Shown piece by piece: positions 38,000 to 49,730 of a stretch of DNA of 64,000 nucleotides. Position 1 is the first letter of the stretch. Each line of letters starts with the position of its first letter. The position numbers and the translations under genes were made by a program. The notes beneath the pieces were generated by a model. The model was not told where the DNA came from. It did no database searches and saw only the letters and a list, made by a program, of their open reading frames with translations. Location of the stretch: contig OX578280.1 of assembly GCA_951217055.1 (NCBI GenBank), forward strand, positions 10,852,271 to 10,916,270, given 5' to 3'. The stretch is from Gerris lacustris (taxonomy: Eukaryota; Arthropoda; Insecta; Hemiptera; Gerridae).

Positions 38000-38684
38000 A
38001 AAAATTATCTCCAGTAGGGACGAAATGTAACTTTTCAGGCCTAATTTATAGGTAATAATGTTGTTCTTTTCATGCCTGTTCTTAAAAACGGGGAAATAAT
38101 GTAAAAACGGGATTATAATCCACGTTCGCCAACCTAATTATTTTGTAAATTGTAGAGAATGAATAGCAAATGTAGTGAATTGGTTGAAATCAGGTTGGCA
38201 CCACTGCTTTTAAACTCCCAGCTGTATTGCGAGTCATTCTACGATGTTTTGTTTAATTTTGCTTAGCTTTCGTTGAACTTTATTTTTTCTTTTACTTTAA
38301 AAGTGATTATTAATTGTTTTAAACCATTTAAATAATTTATATTATTTAATTTCTGTATTAAATTCGTTTATTAAAGAAATACAAATGTTTTCTTTGTTGA
38401 ATAAATCTTTTATAGCGCTTTTTCTGGAGATAAAATTTTGTATGTACCTCGTGAATAATGCATTAATTATTCCCTTGTTATAATTATCTCCCTCGGCTAC
38501 GCCTCGGGAGCTTATTAGCATTAATCCCTCGGCTTCGCCTCGGGAATTAAGATACCTAATACCCTCGGCTTCGCCTCGGGATTTAGTTGCCTTGATTACT
38601 TCGGCTTTGCCTCAGGAATCAACTCTGTCACGCGGGAAATAATATCTTACATTATTCCCTAGGTGCATAAATAACTATTTCCTC
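38000..38684. mobile_element. Partial composite foldback (inner MITE plus right arm)
   Basis: The inner ATCTCCAGTAGGGACGAAAT element is followed by the arm with CTCGGCTTCGCCTCGGG units and the end CTAGGTGCATAAATAACT. The left arm is missing. Confidence 0.75.
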
Positions 38685-38825
38685 TCTTTATAGCTACTTT
38701 TTCAGTTGTTTAACAAATGTTTTGTGCCTTTTTTTCTGATGTTGGCTGACATTTTTCTTTGATTCGGATTTAGCAATCTTATAAACATAAAGATAAGACA
38801 TTTTCTTGGTATTATTTATTTATTA

Positions 38826-39372
38826 TTAGAGAATTTTCGAGAAAAAAATAAGCTATTGTAATGGCTTCAAAATTTTTGAAAATTTTCTCCATGGAAATCC
38901 GTTTCAGACCATTCTTAAACGATTCCTGAAATTTAACACTTTTTTTTATGTATATATGTGTCACTTCCGACAATATCTCATGCTAGAATGCACTTAAAAA
39001 ATCCCCAAAAAAATTTAAAATATCAAAAGAAAGGATGAGTTCGTTGCCCATAATTTTTGGAGTTAATTTAGGGGTAAAATTTTGACAATTTAGGGTCAAA
39101 AATAGCATAAGAACGTATTTTTTCCATTTTACCCCCTCCTACATGAAATATGACAAAAGTGTACATAACAACAATTACTGCACTCTTAAAGAGCTTTCCA
39201 ACGACATGCATCTTGAAGGTTAAATACTATTTTGACTTTTGTACCCTGTACCCCGTGTACCATTTTTTTTTTTCACCCATCCAAATTCTAATTCAAAATT
39301 TTCCTATATTATCATAAGCCAATAATTGAAAATTCGCTTATTAAGTCATGGTGCATGACTGGACTTTTTTTT
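38826..39372 (+). repeat. Family H copy
   Basis: Blocks in order: CTATTGTAATGGCTTCAAAA, CCATGGAAATCCGTTT, GAAAGGATGAGTTCGTTG, CTTTCCAACGACATGCATCT, AAGTCATGGTGCATGACTGG. Confidence 0.78.
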
Positions 39373-40333
39373 ATACTTATTATAAGGTATGATTTGCAAA
39401 ATAAATTGTTTGTCTGTTAAATAAATAATTCTCACAAAACAGAAGCCTATAAGTGAACCGTAAAATTAGTTTATTCGGGGAGAAAATTTACTAAAGAGAT
39501 TTACAAACTATTTCGATCGAAGAGGAAGTTAATGTCTTTACAAACCTTCAAAAATAAATTTGGTTGAGCAGTCGGATTTTATTATTTTACGTTTTTCGAA
39601 ACTGTTTCCAATATTAACGAACTTTATGGAACTAGATTTGATAGAGCTAATTAGATTCCACTCTAGACTAAAATTTAATAAGTAAATTAGTTTAAAAAGT
39701 TGGATAACGAATTTTATTTTTGAAGGTCCATCAATTCTAACTAATCGAATTTAATTTTCACTTTGTTTGTATGTCTACCGTATATTTTCCTACATATATT
39801 ACATATATATACAATATATATATATATTTCTAAACCATGTTAGTAAAATACATTTTTAAATTCTACCGATAACTTAAATGAATGTAAACTGATTCCACGT
39901 GAAAATTAGTTTACAAATCCCTTTTATAAATATTCAGGTATACGTTGTGCAAGAGTAATCTATTTATGAATTTTAAGGGAAATACACAATTAATATTGGG
40001 ATTTTTAAATTTGATTAAAATAATTAATTTTATTATCAAAGCTTTTTTCTTCTTTTTTTTTTGTTAAATCTAATTTATATTTGGTTTCCCCAATGTTCTA
40101 TGAAAAGTATCGGAAACTTATAAACAAATTAATTTCAGTTTTTTCTTAGGCTTTATCTATTTCACACACTAGTAACCTCGAATTTACTGTACTTTAATCT
40201 GATTTGTAAATTAACAAATCAAACTGTTACAATCTACTGTATTTACAAGAAGGTAGCTTTTCATTTCTTTTATAAAAAAGAAATAAATAAAAAAAACAAA
40301 AAAAATCACAGGGAAGTACTTGCGTCCAAGTAC
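39373..40333. other. No gene recognised
   Basis: AT-rich with small TATA runs (39790-39830). Confidence 0.5.
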
Positions 40334-41210
40334 TTTTTAGGGTTTTGTAGATGATTAAGCATACCCGTTATGTAATTATGATTTTTTTTCTTCGATCCTA
40401 AGGGTCCCGGGTTCGATCCCCCGGGAGGTCACAATGTTTTTTATAGGTAATAACGACAAGATAAATTACATTTTTTAGGAAATTTTCATCGCCCAACCAT
40501 ACGGTGTAACCATGAATCATTTCAAAATTTTAAGACCAGCCATTATATAAAATTTGGGGGAGGGATTTTTTTGGGGGTATATTTTGACTTATAAAACCAA
40601 TAAAGAATTACAAATTTAAAAAAGCAAATACATATTTGTATCCTACTGTTCAGCAGCATTCATTTGATACCCAACTCAAAATTTTTAAAAAATAAAATTT
40701 TGGGCGCACTCCAAATTTTTGCGCACAAAATTGGTAATTTTTAAAACCTGGGAATGAACTCCCGGAAATATCATCGCCCCACTATAAGGTATTAGTATGA
40801 ATTATTTCGAAATTTTAGCACTAGCCGATCTATAGTGGTTGGGGGGGGGGGGGACATTTTTTTGGGGTATATTTTGATTTTTTTCCCCCTATAAGGAATG
40901 CAAATTTTAAAAAATCATATATATATTTGTGTCCTACTCTTCAGCAGCTTTCATTTAATACCCTACTCAACAATTTAAAAAAATATAAATTTTTGAGTTT
41001 ACCACATTTTTTCGAATTGCGCATGCGCAAATCTAATTATGAACTTCTGTATATTTTTCCTGTGGTTGGGTCAAAAAGTTGCACCAGTGTTTCAAATTTC
41101 AGTACTTTCGCTTGAACGTTTCGGGCCCTATGAACCAAAGAGCGACGGACGGACGGACACATCACCCCTCGGTATAAGGGTTTTGAGAAGTATCTACAAA
41201 ACCCTAAAAA
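40334..41210. mobile_element. Element with TTTTTAGGGTTTTGTAGAT inverted ends
   Basis: A perfect 19-bp inverted repeat (40334-40352 and 41192-41210). The interior contains two imperfect direct copies (about 40480-40755 and 40770-41000) sharing ATCATCGCCC, GGGGTATATTTTGA and GTCCTACTCTTCAGCAGC blocks. The target duplication is not evident, so the class is unknown. Confidence 0.68.
40410..40420 (+). promoter_or_regulatory. B-box-like T-arm relic
   Basis: GGTTCGATCCC inside CCCGGGTTCGATCCCCCGGG, near the left end of the 40334-41210 element. No A box or cloverleaf found upstream. Confidence 0.35.
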
Positions 41211-41333
41211 ACAGTAACACAAATTTAAAATCATTACAGCTATTAATCAAATTTAAGTACTTAATGGATTTAAAAAAAAAAAAAAAAAAAAAATCACAAA
41301 CTTTAAAGTCCAGGAGATCATCAAGATCGGTAA

Positions 41334-41585
41334 GTCCAGGAGATAGCGTCCAAAAAAGTGACTGACTAACATTATAAGATAGAATTTCGTGGAAAAGTTA
41401 ATCTTTTAGTGGTCTTTAAGAAGTTCGTCACCGAGACATTATTTGACCATACATAACCTGTTAAAAAAAACATACCGGTGGCGACCTGTGCCATGTCCCG
41501 CCAATTTAGGAGGACTATATGATTTTCATGATCCTGAGTACAAAATTAGTTAGTACACCTAAAATAAGTTGATGATAGTTTTTTA
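41334..41585 (+). repeat. Family C half copy
   Basis: Starts GTCCAGGAGATAGCGTCC and runs through ATGTCCCGCCAATTT and GATTTTCATGATCCTGAGTA. A second truncated GTCCAGGAGAT start lies 26 bp upstream (41308). Confidence 0.72.
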
Positions 41586-41589
41586 CACA

Positions 41590-41905
41590 CTAAAATTAAA
41601 TGCAGTGTCGTATACTAATTTCTATCATTGTGCTGTGACGTTCAAATGAAGAAATAATATTTATTATTTGATTTAAGTTTGTGGTGTGTATTTGCCAAGT
41701 CAGAAAATGTTTTTAAATTTAAAAGTGTAGAGTGATTTGGGAAAGAGAATAGAGAGAGGGACAGACAAACATCATGGTTCTTGCACTGGATAAATTAGAC
41801 CTAGTAGAACTTACTTGGACAGTGGTAGACTTGGCTAAACCTATGATCTCACAACTTTTTACGCGAGACTTGGCTTTTTTTTTTACACTAGTGATTTTGT
41901 TGGGA
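41590..41905 (+). repeat. Direct duplicate of the sequence around family D copy 2
   Basis: It matches 42491-42560 plus 43113-43375 without the D insertion (blocks TAAATGCAGTGTCGTATAC, GTGGTGTGTATTTGCCAAGT, ACGCGAGACTTGGCT). Confidence 0.82.
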
Positions 41906-42560
41906 TTTCACTTATTTTTTTAAAGAAATTTTTCATTACCCCAAACAATTTTTCGTTTTTCTTTCTTTTTCTTTGTTCTTGTTTGATTGTTCTTGGTCCT
42001 TTTTCTTTTTTTTTGTTCTGGTTAATCTTTCGTGTAACTTCTTTGTCGGTGGGTGTTCAAATTGAACTAAATAAAATTATTTTGTTTGCCCTTTAAGATA
42101 ACTGTCGATTAGTACTGTCAAATCAACCTCAACGAATGTTCTCAACATCACTTTTTAGTTTTAACGTTCTCCTCTAGATAGCTCTAGAGGCGATGTTTAC
42201 AATTTTTAAACTTTTGTACAATATTTTGAATAGGCTGTTTTTCTATTATCCTTAAAAGGGTCAAAGAACGAAATATTTTCGGATTTTTACATTTTTTCTT
42301 TATTTGTACATTAAACTCTACATATATACAAAATTTCAAGTTTCTAGGATTGTTAGAAGTGGCTTATAATTATGATGAGTGAGTCAGTCAGTCAGTCAGT
42401 GAAAAAATAACATAACTTTGGGCTCATATATCTTATGAACTACTAATCACTCTACAAGTTTAAATTTAAGAACATTTTCTGACTTGGCAAATACACTACA
42501 ATTAAATGCAGTGTCGTATACAAATTTGCATCATTGTGCTGCGACGGTAAAATGAATAAT

Positions 42561-43112
42561 AGTACATTACGCGTCGAGTGCGGAATGTAGCATTTTGCAT
42601 GCGAGTGTAGAGTTTGCACCACACGAACAATGCAAAATGCCGTTTTCGCACGAGTTGCGTACCGTACTTTATCTACGATTATTAGATTTAAATAATAAAT
42701 ACTGAAAAAAATAAACTTCCAGTATACAAGTTCGTATTTCTCTTTTGATAAAGATAACATTAATTCATTAGTTGTATTTTGTGCCGAATTTTTTTCGGGG
42801 GGGGGGCGTATTATTCTCCTCATATTCGTCATAATCATTTAAATCACTCATTGATTTTCACAAAAAAACTCGATATAAAAGTTACTTTTATTAAACAAAC
42901 AGCAAATTAGTCTTGTTAAATGTAAACAAACTCAATGTAATCGTGCGTAAAGCTGAAGAATTCCTCTTCTTTACCGCACTAGCGTGGTAAAGAAGAGGAA
43001 TTCTTCAGAACTATGAGACGCGCATGCGCAATGAATACAAGTACGTAAATAATCACTTTCTACGCATCTAAACAGAGATATAATGTTTATATTTCGTATC
43101 AATCGTAGATAA
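42561..43112 (+). repeat. Family D copy 2, with empty site for comparison
   Basis: Same layout as copy 1. Its near-perfect hairpin at 42953-43008 has a 23-bp stem (CTGAAGAATTCCTCTTCTTT and complement). The sequence either side matches uninterrupted sequence at 41590-41905, which defines the ends. The candidate duplication is ATAAT. Confidence 0.85.
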
Positions 43113-43841
43113 ATAATATTAATTATTTGATTTAAGTTTGTGGTGTGTATTTGCCAAGTCAGAAAATGTTTTTAAATTTAAACGTGTAGAATGATTTGGG
43201 AAAGAGAATAGCGAGAGGGACAGACAAACATGATGTACTTGTACTAGATAAATTAGACCTAGAACTAGTAGAACTTACTTGGATAGTAGGAGACTTGGCT
43301 AAACCTATGATCTCTCAACTTTTTACGCGAGACTTGGCTTATTTTTTTTTACACTAGTGTTTTTGTTGGGATTATATTCTACACGTTTTTGTAATTTATT
43401 TTTTAATTAAATACAAATTAAGTTAAATGTTTGTTTTCATTATCCGATAAATTGCTTTTTCCATTATCAGTTAATGGAATAATTAAAAATACCCCTTTTA
43501 TAATTTAATTATCTCCCAAGTTAAACGAGATAGATTTTCTCCCCCAAATAGAAAAAGTTGTAATTTCCTATTTTATTCGCTATCTTCAATTATTTATAAG
43601 TTGTCATATTAATTCATAATCTTAATTTACATCAGTTAGTGAAGATTATTATTAAAATTACAATGAAGACATAATTATCATATTATGTTTTATTTATTTT
43701 GATGGTGTTAATAAATTATTTTGTCACATAATTAAAAAGGAAAAATATTATAATCATAAAATAAAAGCTATAGCTTTATAACTTAATTTTGTTAAAAAAA
43801 TTTATATGTATAGAACATGCTTGCAGGAGCATGTGTATTTA

Positions 43842-44607
43842 CAGGGTGGGCCAAAAAAACCGCACATTTTTGAACACTTATAGCTCAGCTTCTGTAATAG
43901 TTAGAGATATGGGGTTTGCGGGGTCTGAAAACTACATTCTTCTACTTTAAATTTCATATCTATAACTTTAAAAACGATTGGGTAAAAACCACGCACGGTT
44001 TGAAATAGGGTCTTAAAAAAAGTCGTTGTCCGGGTAGTAATCTTGTCTTGTATAATACTTTTGATAGAATAAATTACCATATGGTGAAGGGGGAGGGGGT
44101 TGTAGGTAAGTGGTAGGAGCCCCTCAGTGTTATAACAAACATTGAGGATGTGTTAGGCACAATGTTGCCTGAAGTCTGGGCAATTCTCTTGCAAGTATTG
44201 AATTGTTTGCAAGGAGAGATGTGACGGAGTATCATCTTGCATAAATGTGTAATTTAGCATTTGATCTTTAATTTCAGGCAACATTGTGCTTAACACATCT
44301 TCAATGTTTGTTATAACACTGAGGGACTCCTCCCACTTACCTACACTCCCCGCCCTCCACCATATGGTAATTTATTCTATTAAAACTATAAGATCAAACA
44401 ACGATTACTACCCGGACAACGTTTTTTTTTAAGACCCTATTTCAAACCGTCATTGCATGGCTTTCACCCAATAGTTTTTGAAATTATATATATGAAATTT
44501 AAAGTAGAAGAATGTAGTTTTCAGATCCCGCAAACCCCATATCTCTAACTATTACAGAAGCTGAGCTATAAGTGTTCAAAAAAGTGCGTTTTTTTTGGCC
44601 CACCCTG
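43842..44607. mobile_element. Foldback with a transposase fragment in its loop
   Basis: The ends are CAGGGTGGGCCAAAAA and the complement. The left arm 43842-44173 pairs with 44273-44607, and the loop is 44174-44272. The flanks read TA on the left and TG on the right, consistent with a mutated TA duplication. With the loop content below, this suggests an inverted derivative of a Tc1/mariner-type element. Confidence 0.82.
44153..44281 (-). pseudogene. Tc1/mariner-like transposase fragment (second Asp motif)
   Basis: The minus strand of the loop and its edges reads LPEIKDQMLNYTFMQDDTPS, then HLSLQTIQYLQ and ENCPDF, to a stop at 44153-44155. The F-x-Q-D-(D/N/G)-x-P-x-H block is the second catalytic aspartate motif of the Tc1/mariner (IS630-like) DDE family. 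Only about 40 codons survive; the first Asp block and the last acidic block are not visible. The +1 frame past the stop also stays open for some 40 codons (FVITLRGSYHLPTTPSP), hinting at a frameshift. Confidence 0.6.
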
Positions 44608-44712
44608 TGTTGTTTCTTTTCTGTTAATTTATATGTAACAAGTGAAAAATTGTAATTTAAACCTCTATTTGTACAGTTATATTAAACAAATAACTAACAA
44701 ATATATATAATT

Positions 44713-44932
44713 TTATACTGAGGATCATGAAAATTACATTGTCCACCAAAATGGGCTGGACGCCCATCTCCACCGGTTTGCTTTTTTCAAATGCCTAATG
44801 CCAAGCTATGTCCCGCAGACGAATTTAGCCGACCACATACGAGTATACTTAAAAGAGACTAAAATATTTATTTGTACACAAAATTTTAGCTTGATATTAG
44901 TCACACACTATTTTGCACGCTATCTCCATGAC
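44713..44932 (-). repeat. Family C half copy
   Basis: Runs from ACTGAGGATCATGAAAATTA to GCACGCTATCTCCATGAC, then TA. One arm of family C in minus orientation. Confidence 0.72.
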
Positions 44933-45319
44933 TATAAGTAAATTATACTCCTGAAAAAAATTCATTCTTTTTGCGTTACTAAAATATAAAGAAAAGTTTC
45001 GTCCAGGTTACCGGGAATTACCACTCTGTGGAGTATAAAAACTAACACGAGCAATGTCACGTATCCTACTCAAGGGAATGTTAGGGGTCAACGTAAGACG
45101 TGACAAGTGACATCGACGACCCTTTCTCTGGCAATTTCTGAACTACAAGGCCTCAATAAAAACTTAGATAATTGAATTGGAAGAGCTAAAAATTATTATT
45201 AATTTTACCTTCCTTTTACTAGGACTATATACTTTATTTATTATAGTTTAAACAATTTCATATAGTTTAAAGTTAATACTACATTTTTAACAATAAATAT
45301 ACAAGCTAGGACTATTAAT

Positions 45320-46592
45320 AGTTATTTATGCACCTAGGGAGTAAAGTAAGCCATTATTCCCTGAGCGAAAAAGTTGGTTCTTGAGGCTGCGCGTCGGGAG
45401 ATAATTATCGCGAGGGGAATAATGGCACTTTACTCACGAGGTACATATAATATTTTATCTCCAGTAGGAAGAAAATACACATTTGCGTCCACTGCACAGT
45501 TTTTATTTATTATTTTAATAAATAACAAGAATTATTAGCACTTTTAATAGCAGATATAAGAGATTCAATATTAAAAACTAATAAGAATTGGAATTAAACT
45601 CAAATAGAAGGTTATTTAGATGCAGGTTATAAACAATGATAAACAAGGTCAAAAAAGCGCAGTGCCGCCAACCTGATTTCAACAACTTCATTACATTTGC
45701 CATTCATTCTCTACTATTTCTAAAATAATTAAGTTGCAATCTTTACTTTTTCGCCCTACTTTACTTTTTCGCCCTACTTTTACTTTTTCTACCTACTTTT
45801 TGAGTTCAGGGATGAAAAGACTTGTTTTAGTCCCTCTAAACTAATTTAAAATCATAACTTTTTTTCCCTACTGGAGATAAACATTTTTTTTTATTTAATT
45901 TTTTAAATTTCCTTCTTCTACCCAAGGAAGAAAACAAAAAATTAATTATCATAAATAATTAAATAGATCAATGTTCTTTATCTCCAGTAGGTAGACAATG
46001 TTATGATTTTGGGTTCGTTTAGTTTAGAGGGACTAAAGTAAGTATTTTCTTCCCTGAACTCAAAAAGTAGGGAGAAAAAGTAAAAGTAGGGCGAAAAAGT
46101 AAAGATTGCAACTTAATTATTTTATAAATAGTAGAGAATGAATGGCAAATGTAATGAAGTTGTTGAAATCAGGTTGTCGGCACTGCGCTTTTTTGACCTT
46201 GTTTATCATTGTTTATAACCTGCATCTAAATAACCTTCTATTTGAGTTTAATTCCAATTCTTATTTGTTTTTAATATTGAATTTCTTATGTCTGCTATTA
46301 AAAGTTCTAATAATTATTGTTATTTATTAAAATAATAAATAAAAACTGTGCAGTGGATGAAAATGTGTATTTTCTCCCCACTGGAGAAATATATTGTATG
46401 TACCTCGTGAGTAAAGTGCCATTATTCCCCTTGCGATAATTATCTCCCTCGGCTGCGCCTCGGAAATTAAAAACTCTCCCAAATTCCAGATTTAGGGTCC
46501 ATGGTTCCTTCGGCTTTGCCTCAAGAACCAACTTTTTCGCTCAGGGAATAAGGAATAATGGCTTACTTTACTCCCTAGGTGCATAAATAACT
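45320..46592. mobile_element. 1.27 kb foldback, composite family
   Basis: AGTTATTTATGCACCTAGGG and its complement mark the ends. Arms of about 570-600 bp are separated by about 90 bp (45890-45977). Each arm contains an outer GAGGCTGCGC-type segment and a full ATCTCCAGTAGG MITE in mirror orientation. Confidence 0.83.
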
Positions 46593-46964
46593 TTTAGACA
46601 TTATGTAGTACTATTTGTAATAAAACGTTTTAGAGGATAAAGTTTTTTTTAAAAAGAACTTCTATTTACTTATCATGATAAGGTGGAATCGTATAGCAAC
46701 TAATTTTTTTTATATAAATTCAAATTTAAATCAGACAAAGGATTTTCTAAATTTATTATAACCTTAATTCTCCTAATTGGGATAAGGTAGAGTAGTGCAG
46801 AAGTAAATAGAAATAATGAGAAGATAGAATGATGTATTAATATTAAACATCTGAGAGAGAGAAACTATTGCCTAGGAATCTACATACCTGTTGATTGCTT
46901 TCCTTTCCATTGCATCTAAGGCAACTTTGTTACCCATTTATTCCAAACTAAGAATAAATAAATA

Positions 46965-47493
46965 CATTTTTTCCGTGGTAGGCTGTGAAATAGTAACTTT
47001 AGAGCCTAAAAGACATAGCTAAAATCCATTTTTTCATTACGTGGACTTAAAAATCTTTTCATTACTCCTAGCTGTAAAGAAAAAATCTTTTACGTCCTAG
47101 GAACTAAAAGATTTTTTATGTCCGGCGGGTAGTTGTCAAAACTTCCGTTAGTACCGCTGCAGTCTTTGTAGAAATGCTTCTAGTACGATTAAAATCCGCT
47201 AGATGTCAATGCGTTTTATTTATCTTTTCTTATAGTGTAACCTCTTTTTAAGGTTTCTTTTTTTAAGTCTTAAGTATGTACTAATATTTGTTATTATTAT
47301 ATATTGATTAGTGATTAATATTTAATGTTTTTTCATTGTCTGCTACCTCGGAAAAAATAGCATATGCTACGCGACTGTGAAGTGTTTTTTCTTTACCTTG
47401 GCAATATTTACTGTCTCGCTTCGCTCGACAGTAAATGTAATTGCCGCGGTAAAGAAAAAACTCACTTCACAGCCTAGTAACATAATATACTAT
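46965..47493 (-). repeat. Family G copy 2
   Basis: Inverse of 26999-27520 over the full length, including flanks beyond the TAGGCTGTRAA ends. The 87-codon frame at 47377-47640 starts inside it and is not considered a gene. Confidence 0.8.
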
Positions 47494-47519
47494 TACTTCC
47501 GAGCTCACCGAAGCAACCA

Positions 47520-47537
47520 GCCCCACGTTGGGCGCCA
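47520..47537 (-). other. Primer-binding-site-like sequence
   Basis: On the minus strand TGGCGCCCAACGTGGGGC, following ...TTTGTAACAAAG. TGGCGCCCAACG is a common LTR-retrotransposon primer-binding site. Only one possible LTR edge is visible and no gag or pol follows, because family G starts within 30 bp. Confidence 0.35.
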
Positions 47538-47786
47538 CTTTGTTACAAAGAAAAGACAAGGGTTTTGTATTATGGGTTGCAAAAGAATAGTTTTTAACGC
47601 ATTCTATGTAATTCTAGTTAACAAAAGTAAAACTGTCTGAATCCTAAAAGTAAAAAACAAACAAAATCTATATAAAAACTCTGTCAAAAGATATTAAAAA
47701 TAAAACAATTATTAACTACTTTTGTCGAAGAGAAAACAAAATATGGAATCTATTATATTTTTCATTTATTTCGTATTGTTCCTCTT

Positions 47787-48062
47787 TTAAACTTCATTGA
47801 TTGTCCTTGCCATACCGCAATTTTGGCTTTTAAATAAGTTGTTGTTTACATGCCAGAACAAATTCCATTTATCCTTTATCACAATATTGGCTCTCTCAGT
47901 GAAATTCGCTTTAGCCGTTTGTAGTACAAGGACCTCACCTGCTCCCCGATAAAGGTCCCCAAAGGCTTCTAAAACTCGAGGTCTAACTAAATTGAAACTG
48001 GTCTCCACCTCTGCCTCTGCTACTCCACCTGGTGCCCCTATAAACTTTATAGATGCCGTCAT
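47787..48062 (-). CDS. Unrecognised 91-codon ORF, possibly a TE remnant
   Basis: The minus-strand frame starts at ATG 48062 and stays open upstream for about 15 more codons to a TAA. Its composition (G, A, V, E, K; motif FIGAPGGVAEAEVETSF) is more protein-like than other short frames here, and GC is higher than its surroundings. Another frame just upstream reads KKGWYRGRKDPKLLKGRK, so a frameshifted longer gene is possible. No domain, signal peptide or membrane segment is seen. A tRNA-Lys-type primer-binding-like site lies about 250 bp downstream on the same strand. Function unknown. Confidence 0.2.
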   Translation of the reverse strand: MTASIKFIGAPGGVAEAEVETSFNLVRPRVLEAFGDLYRGAGEVLVLQTAKANFTERANIVIKDKWNLFWHVNNNLFKSQNCGMARTINEV

Positions 48063-48212
48063 ATCGGCTCCTTGACCCTTTAGCTTTTTCTCCCTTTTAG
48101 TAATTTAGGATCCTTTCGCCCTCGATACCACCCTTTTTTAGCAAAAACTTCTTTTAAACTTTACTATATATACTTCAAAGGTTACCTTTTTTTAATATTT
48201 ATTGAAGTGCTA

Positions 48213-48214
<2 letters not shown>

Positions 48215-48306
<92 letters not shown>
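48215..48306. repeat. TA/GA microsatellite
   Basis: AT repeat passing into a GA repeat. Confidence 0.97.
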
Positions 48307-48638
48307 TTTGCTAGAACTTTGCTTTCACAATTTAAATTAAAAGATCCAATATTGACAAAATTCATTTAATAGGATGTATTCAGGGAAAAATTAATTAAAA
48401 CATATTTGCCTTACTTTTACCCCGATTTTACAAGAGAATGCCTGCCGATAATATGTAGAGATGAAAAATTCCATAACGTACAGTGCCATCTGAGACTTTT
48501 AATATTACAAAATTCGCTTGAAAAGATGTCATGGGTTTTACAAAAAAAATTAATATTGAGAATTTTACTCACGAATATAATTTTTCATATTATAAATTGG
48601 AATTTAAAGTAGTTTGGGCCAGGTTGCATCTTTTTCTT

Positions 48639-48806
<168 letters not shown>

Positions 48807-48829
48807 TAAATTCTCGACCGTAAATATAA

Positions 48830-48947
48830 ACAGAAAACAAACAAAACTCAGGTTTCGGTCACAAAAATCGTCTTTATGTTACAATCCCGACGTACGGATT
48901 GTAACGGAAAGACGATTTTTGTGACCGAAACCTGAGTTTTGTTTGTT

Positions 48948-48953
<6 letters not shown>
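48830..48953. repeat. 58-bp-arm hairpin between TA microsatellites
   Basis: Arms 48830-48887 and 48896-48953 match at 56 of 58 positions, around the 8-nt loop CGACGTAC. A long TA array lies about 27 bp to the left, and another directly abuts on the right. Confidence 0.92.

Positions 48954-49024
<71 letters not shown>
48954..49024. repeat. TA microsatellite
   Basis: About 70 bp of TA directly abutting the right arm of the 48830 hairpin. Confidence 0.98.
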
Positions 49025-49027
<3 letters not shown>

Positions 49028-49730
49028 TAATTTTTGTTAATATAGAGTGAATTTTAATAGGGACAAATGTGACAACCGTGATCTGTAATATTATGAAAAC
49101 CATATAGGTAGAGAGAAGGAAGGGCCCATAGCCCTCAGGCTTCTTAATAATGTTACATATACTACGTTCACATGTTGTTTTGTAAACGGTATTAAAAATG
49201 AACCGCTAGTTCAAAACGTGTCAATGGATCAAAACTGTAAATGGAGAACGATGGGTCGTATCGGTTCAAATCCGCTCCACCAAAAATGCGTGACCAAAAA
49301 CCGGGGGATCGTATTCATAACGCTCGTATGAACAGGACGTGGAGGGGATCGAGATATCAGATTATTTTATTCTTTTCCAATTTTTAGTAGTTTGTTTTCG
49401 TGAGCTTCCGTATTTTTTTATTTTTATTTTTATTTTTTTAAGAAAAACTGTAAAAAAAAGTGAATACTATAAATAACCTATAAAAAGTTTTAATAACTTT
49501 TAAATAAGAAATGTAAAAAATTCGCGGGCATATTTGGTAACATTAAAGGTTTTATTCGTGACGCCACCGTAGATAATATTTTGATCACCTGTATTTTTTG
49601 TTGTGGGAACTCGTTTCGTTTTGAAAACGAATCGGATCCGAAACGCTTTTATTCATAACGATGTGTAAATATAGTAATATTATCTAATTTCTCTGAAGAC
49701 GATTATAGCATAAATCATAACTGTTATGAC

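Noticed and set aside
42452..42838. 128-codon minus-strand ORF
   Set aside because: Crosses the boundary of family D copy 2 into older repeat sequence, so it cannot be a conserved gene.
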